Shown here: positions 36,052 through 37,087 of the stretch, one piece after another
How positions within the stretch are numbered: position 1 is the first letter of the stretch
Layout: every line of letters starts with the position of its first letter
DNA from: Paucilactobacillus wasatchensis
Lineage (GTDB): Bacteria > Bacillota > Bacilli > Lactobacillales > Lactobacillaceae
DNA length: 37,087 bases
NCBI RefSeq assembly: GCF_000876205.1
Contig: NZ_AWTT01000018.1
Span: forward strand, 1-37,087
Direction: 5' to 3'
Program-made: the position numbers and the translations under genes
The notes under the pieces: generated by a model
The model's database searches: none
Seen by the model: only the letters and a program-made list of their open reading frames with translations
What the model was told of the DNA's origin: nothing

Positions 36052-36080
36052 TTGTATAACCACAATCCTTATAGTAAAAT
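36052..36080 (+). promoter_or_regulatory. Candidate promoter of the DUF1304 gene
   Basis: TTGTAT (36052-36057) and TAAAAT (36075-36080) are 17 bp apart on the plus strand. The -10 is good and the -35 is partial. Confidence 0.6.
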
Positions 36081-36132
36081 AGAAAGTCAGTAAATACTTA
36101 GTTGTCATCAATTTTAATTGGAGGTTACATCC

Positions 36133-36498
36133 ATGCAAATCGTAGGTAATATACTCGTCATTTTAATTGGCATTGAGCATTTCGGGATAATGTTGTTAGA
36201 AATATTTGGTAGCGACGAGAAAAAGGCACAATCATTCGAGATGCCGTTACAGTACGTACAATTGTCAAATACTAAAACCGCACTCGCAAATCAAGGAATT
36301 TATAACGGCGGTTTGGGGCTACTGTTAATTTTAGCAACCATCCTATTTACAGGAACAACCCAATCACTTGTGTTAAGTTTATTGCTCGGCTATGTTGTCG
36401 TTGTTGCAATTTTTGGTGGCTTTACTGCTACCAAAAAAATATTTGTCATTCAGTTATTACCAGCATTAATTGCACTAATTTTTGTTTTAGTAGCATAA
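36133..36498 (+). CDS. DUF1304 family membrane protein
   Basis: A 121-aa integral membrane protein with about four hydrophobic helices (roughly 3-25, 55-75, 78-98 and 102-120). The HFGIMLLEIFG segment near residue 17 and ALANQGIYNGGLGLL (about 54-68) match DUF1304, a family of small bacterial membrane proteins with no assigned function. The ATG at 36133 is supported by TTGGAGGTT 7-8 nt upstream; the in-frame TTG at 36118 overlaps that site. It diverges from the 112-aa gene. I see no clear terminator after it. Confidence 0.86.
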   Translation: MQIVGNILVILIGIEHFGIMLLEIFGSDEKKAQSFEMPLQYVQLSNTKTALANQGIYNGGLGLLLILATILFTGTTQSLVLSLLLGYVVVVAIFGGFTATKKIFVIQLLPALIALIFVLVA

Positions 36499-37087
36499 AA
36501 ATCATTTTTTTATGAGCCTCTTTTGTGTCAGCTTGTAAGACCGTCATAAAGTATTCTGATAATTTCATGTTTCTAAATCAAATAGTAATCACTTGAATGA
36601 TAACATAATTAGTTGGTGTATATGTATTTATAACAACCTTTTAAATCAAAAAAATAAATTTACTAAGCTTACAATCTCAAATTATCCATTGCCCGATTTT
36701 TGGGCTGGCATCGTAACCATACGAAGCTTCAAGGTTCTGATATCGGACTGTTTGGTAACTGGATAAAGTGGTTATTACTAAGCATCATCACGCTTGGAAT
36801 TTACAGTCTTTGAGTCCGAATCAAACTTGCAAATTTGAAAGCCAAAAACACTACACTGTTGGATTAACTATAGGATTGGTGGTGCCAGTGGCAACCTGCA
36901 AGCACACCAGACCAGTAATGGTTGGCAATTCAGCGATCCATCATCCAATTTTACTGTGACTGTCACCAATGACGGACAAGTTAGTCACAATTAGTTTTTA
37001 AGTAAATATGACATGCAAGATATTATTTTTCCTATTTCTTACTTTCGTGATAGAAAAATAAAATAAATGAGGCTGATGTAAAAACTA
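36499..37087. other. Right-hand intergenic region with a gene remnant
   Basis: This 589-bp stretch has no intact gene. Positions 36499-36668 are AT-rich with no recognisable coding signal. The DUF898-like remnant fills 36669-36994. The last 93 bp are again AT-rich with nothing I can name. Confidence 0.65.
36669..36994 (+). pseudogene. Decayed DUF898 (YjgN)-like membrane protein fragment
   Basis: In one plus-strand frame the sequence reads HTKLQGSDIGLFGNWIKW followed by LLLSIITLGIYSL. TGA (36811-36813) then stands where DUF898 proteins usually have a Trp (GIYSLWV). The frame goes on with VRIKLANLKAKNT to TAA at 36865. A further, shifted frame from 36872 reads RIGGASGNLQAHQTSNGWQF on to FTVTVTNDGQVSHN and stops at 36992. 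Together they look like the C-terminal part of a DUF898-like protein with a stop, a frameshift and a missing 5' half. No promoter or start is evident. Function of the family is unknown. Confidence 0.62.

Noticed and set aside
35920-36138. N-terminal extension of the 112-aa gene
   Set aside because: It would run through that gene's own promoter and ribosome-binding site, and the extra residues look like random AT-rich translation.
36768-36959. 63-codon frame in the right-hand region
   Set aside because: It is out of frame with both parts of the DUF898-like remnant and has no ribosome-binding site.
1-37087. tRNA or rRNA genes, insertion sequences, prophage genes, CRISPR arrays
   Set aside because: I looked for cloverleaf-like GGTTCGA-type arms, transposase-like ORFs, and regularly spaced repeats and saw none. 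The GGTTCGAA at about 27979-27986 belongs to Stem I of the T-box.

Overview
The window looks like a low-to-moderate GC Gram-positive chromosome of the Lactobacillaceae. The family-level call rests on gene content and order: split glyQ/glyS and hisS-aspS both behind T-box leaders, a short DnaE, a pyruvate kinase with the C-terminal PEP-utiliser domain, DUF2929 beside dnaE, YitT and Rel. Most genes lie on the minus strand. I found no tRNA, rRNA, insertion sequence, prophage or CRISPR array. I cannot name genus or species.

Layout in window coordinates: pyk (67-1821), a transaldolase and dnaE (to 6247) run leftward. A small DUF2929 gene diverges from dnaE. pepT, a Nif3-like gene and trmK form a tight leftward operon with ATGA overlaps, and a Bcr/CflA-type MFS gene diverges from it. 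From 21690 down to 10902 runs an almost unbroken leftward series: rpsU, yqeY-like, phoH-like, ybeY, dgkA, era, recO, T-box(Gly), glyQ, glyS, dnaG, rpoD. It parallels the rpsU-to-sigA region of Bacillus. A PPDK-regulator gene diverges from rpsU. yitT-like and nfo run leftward toward it, and nfo ends 3 bp from the PPDK-regulator gene. Next come T-box, hisS, aspS (leftward, strong terminator) with a divergent SH3b-amidase and ketosamine-kinase pair. Then prmA, rsmE, a frameshifted membrane-protein gene, rel, dtd and a HAD phosphatase run leftward. The right end holds an unrecognised 112-aa gene, a divergent DUF1304 gene, and about 590 bp containing a decayed DUF898-like pseudogene.

The window is mostly housekeeping: replication start (DnaG, DnaE), the primary sigma factor, tRNA charging and quality control (GlyRS, HisRS, AspRS, Dtd), ribosome maturation (Era, YbeY, RsmE, PrmA, S21), repair (RecO, Nfo), stringent response (Rel) and central carbon metabolism (Pyk, transaldolase, PPDK regulator).

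The parts most worth a second look are regulatory. (1) The hisS-aspS T-box has an in-register Asp (GAC) specifier with a His (CAC) triplet overlapping it. (2) A short uORF with a stronger ribosome-binding site than dnaG sits in the dnaG-rpoD leader. (3) An A7 tract breaks an otherwise intact membrane-protein frame. (4) Inverted repeats lie between two divergent promoter pairs. I see no clear new multi-gene system here.
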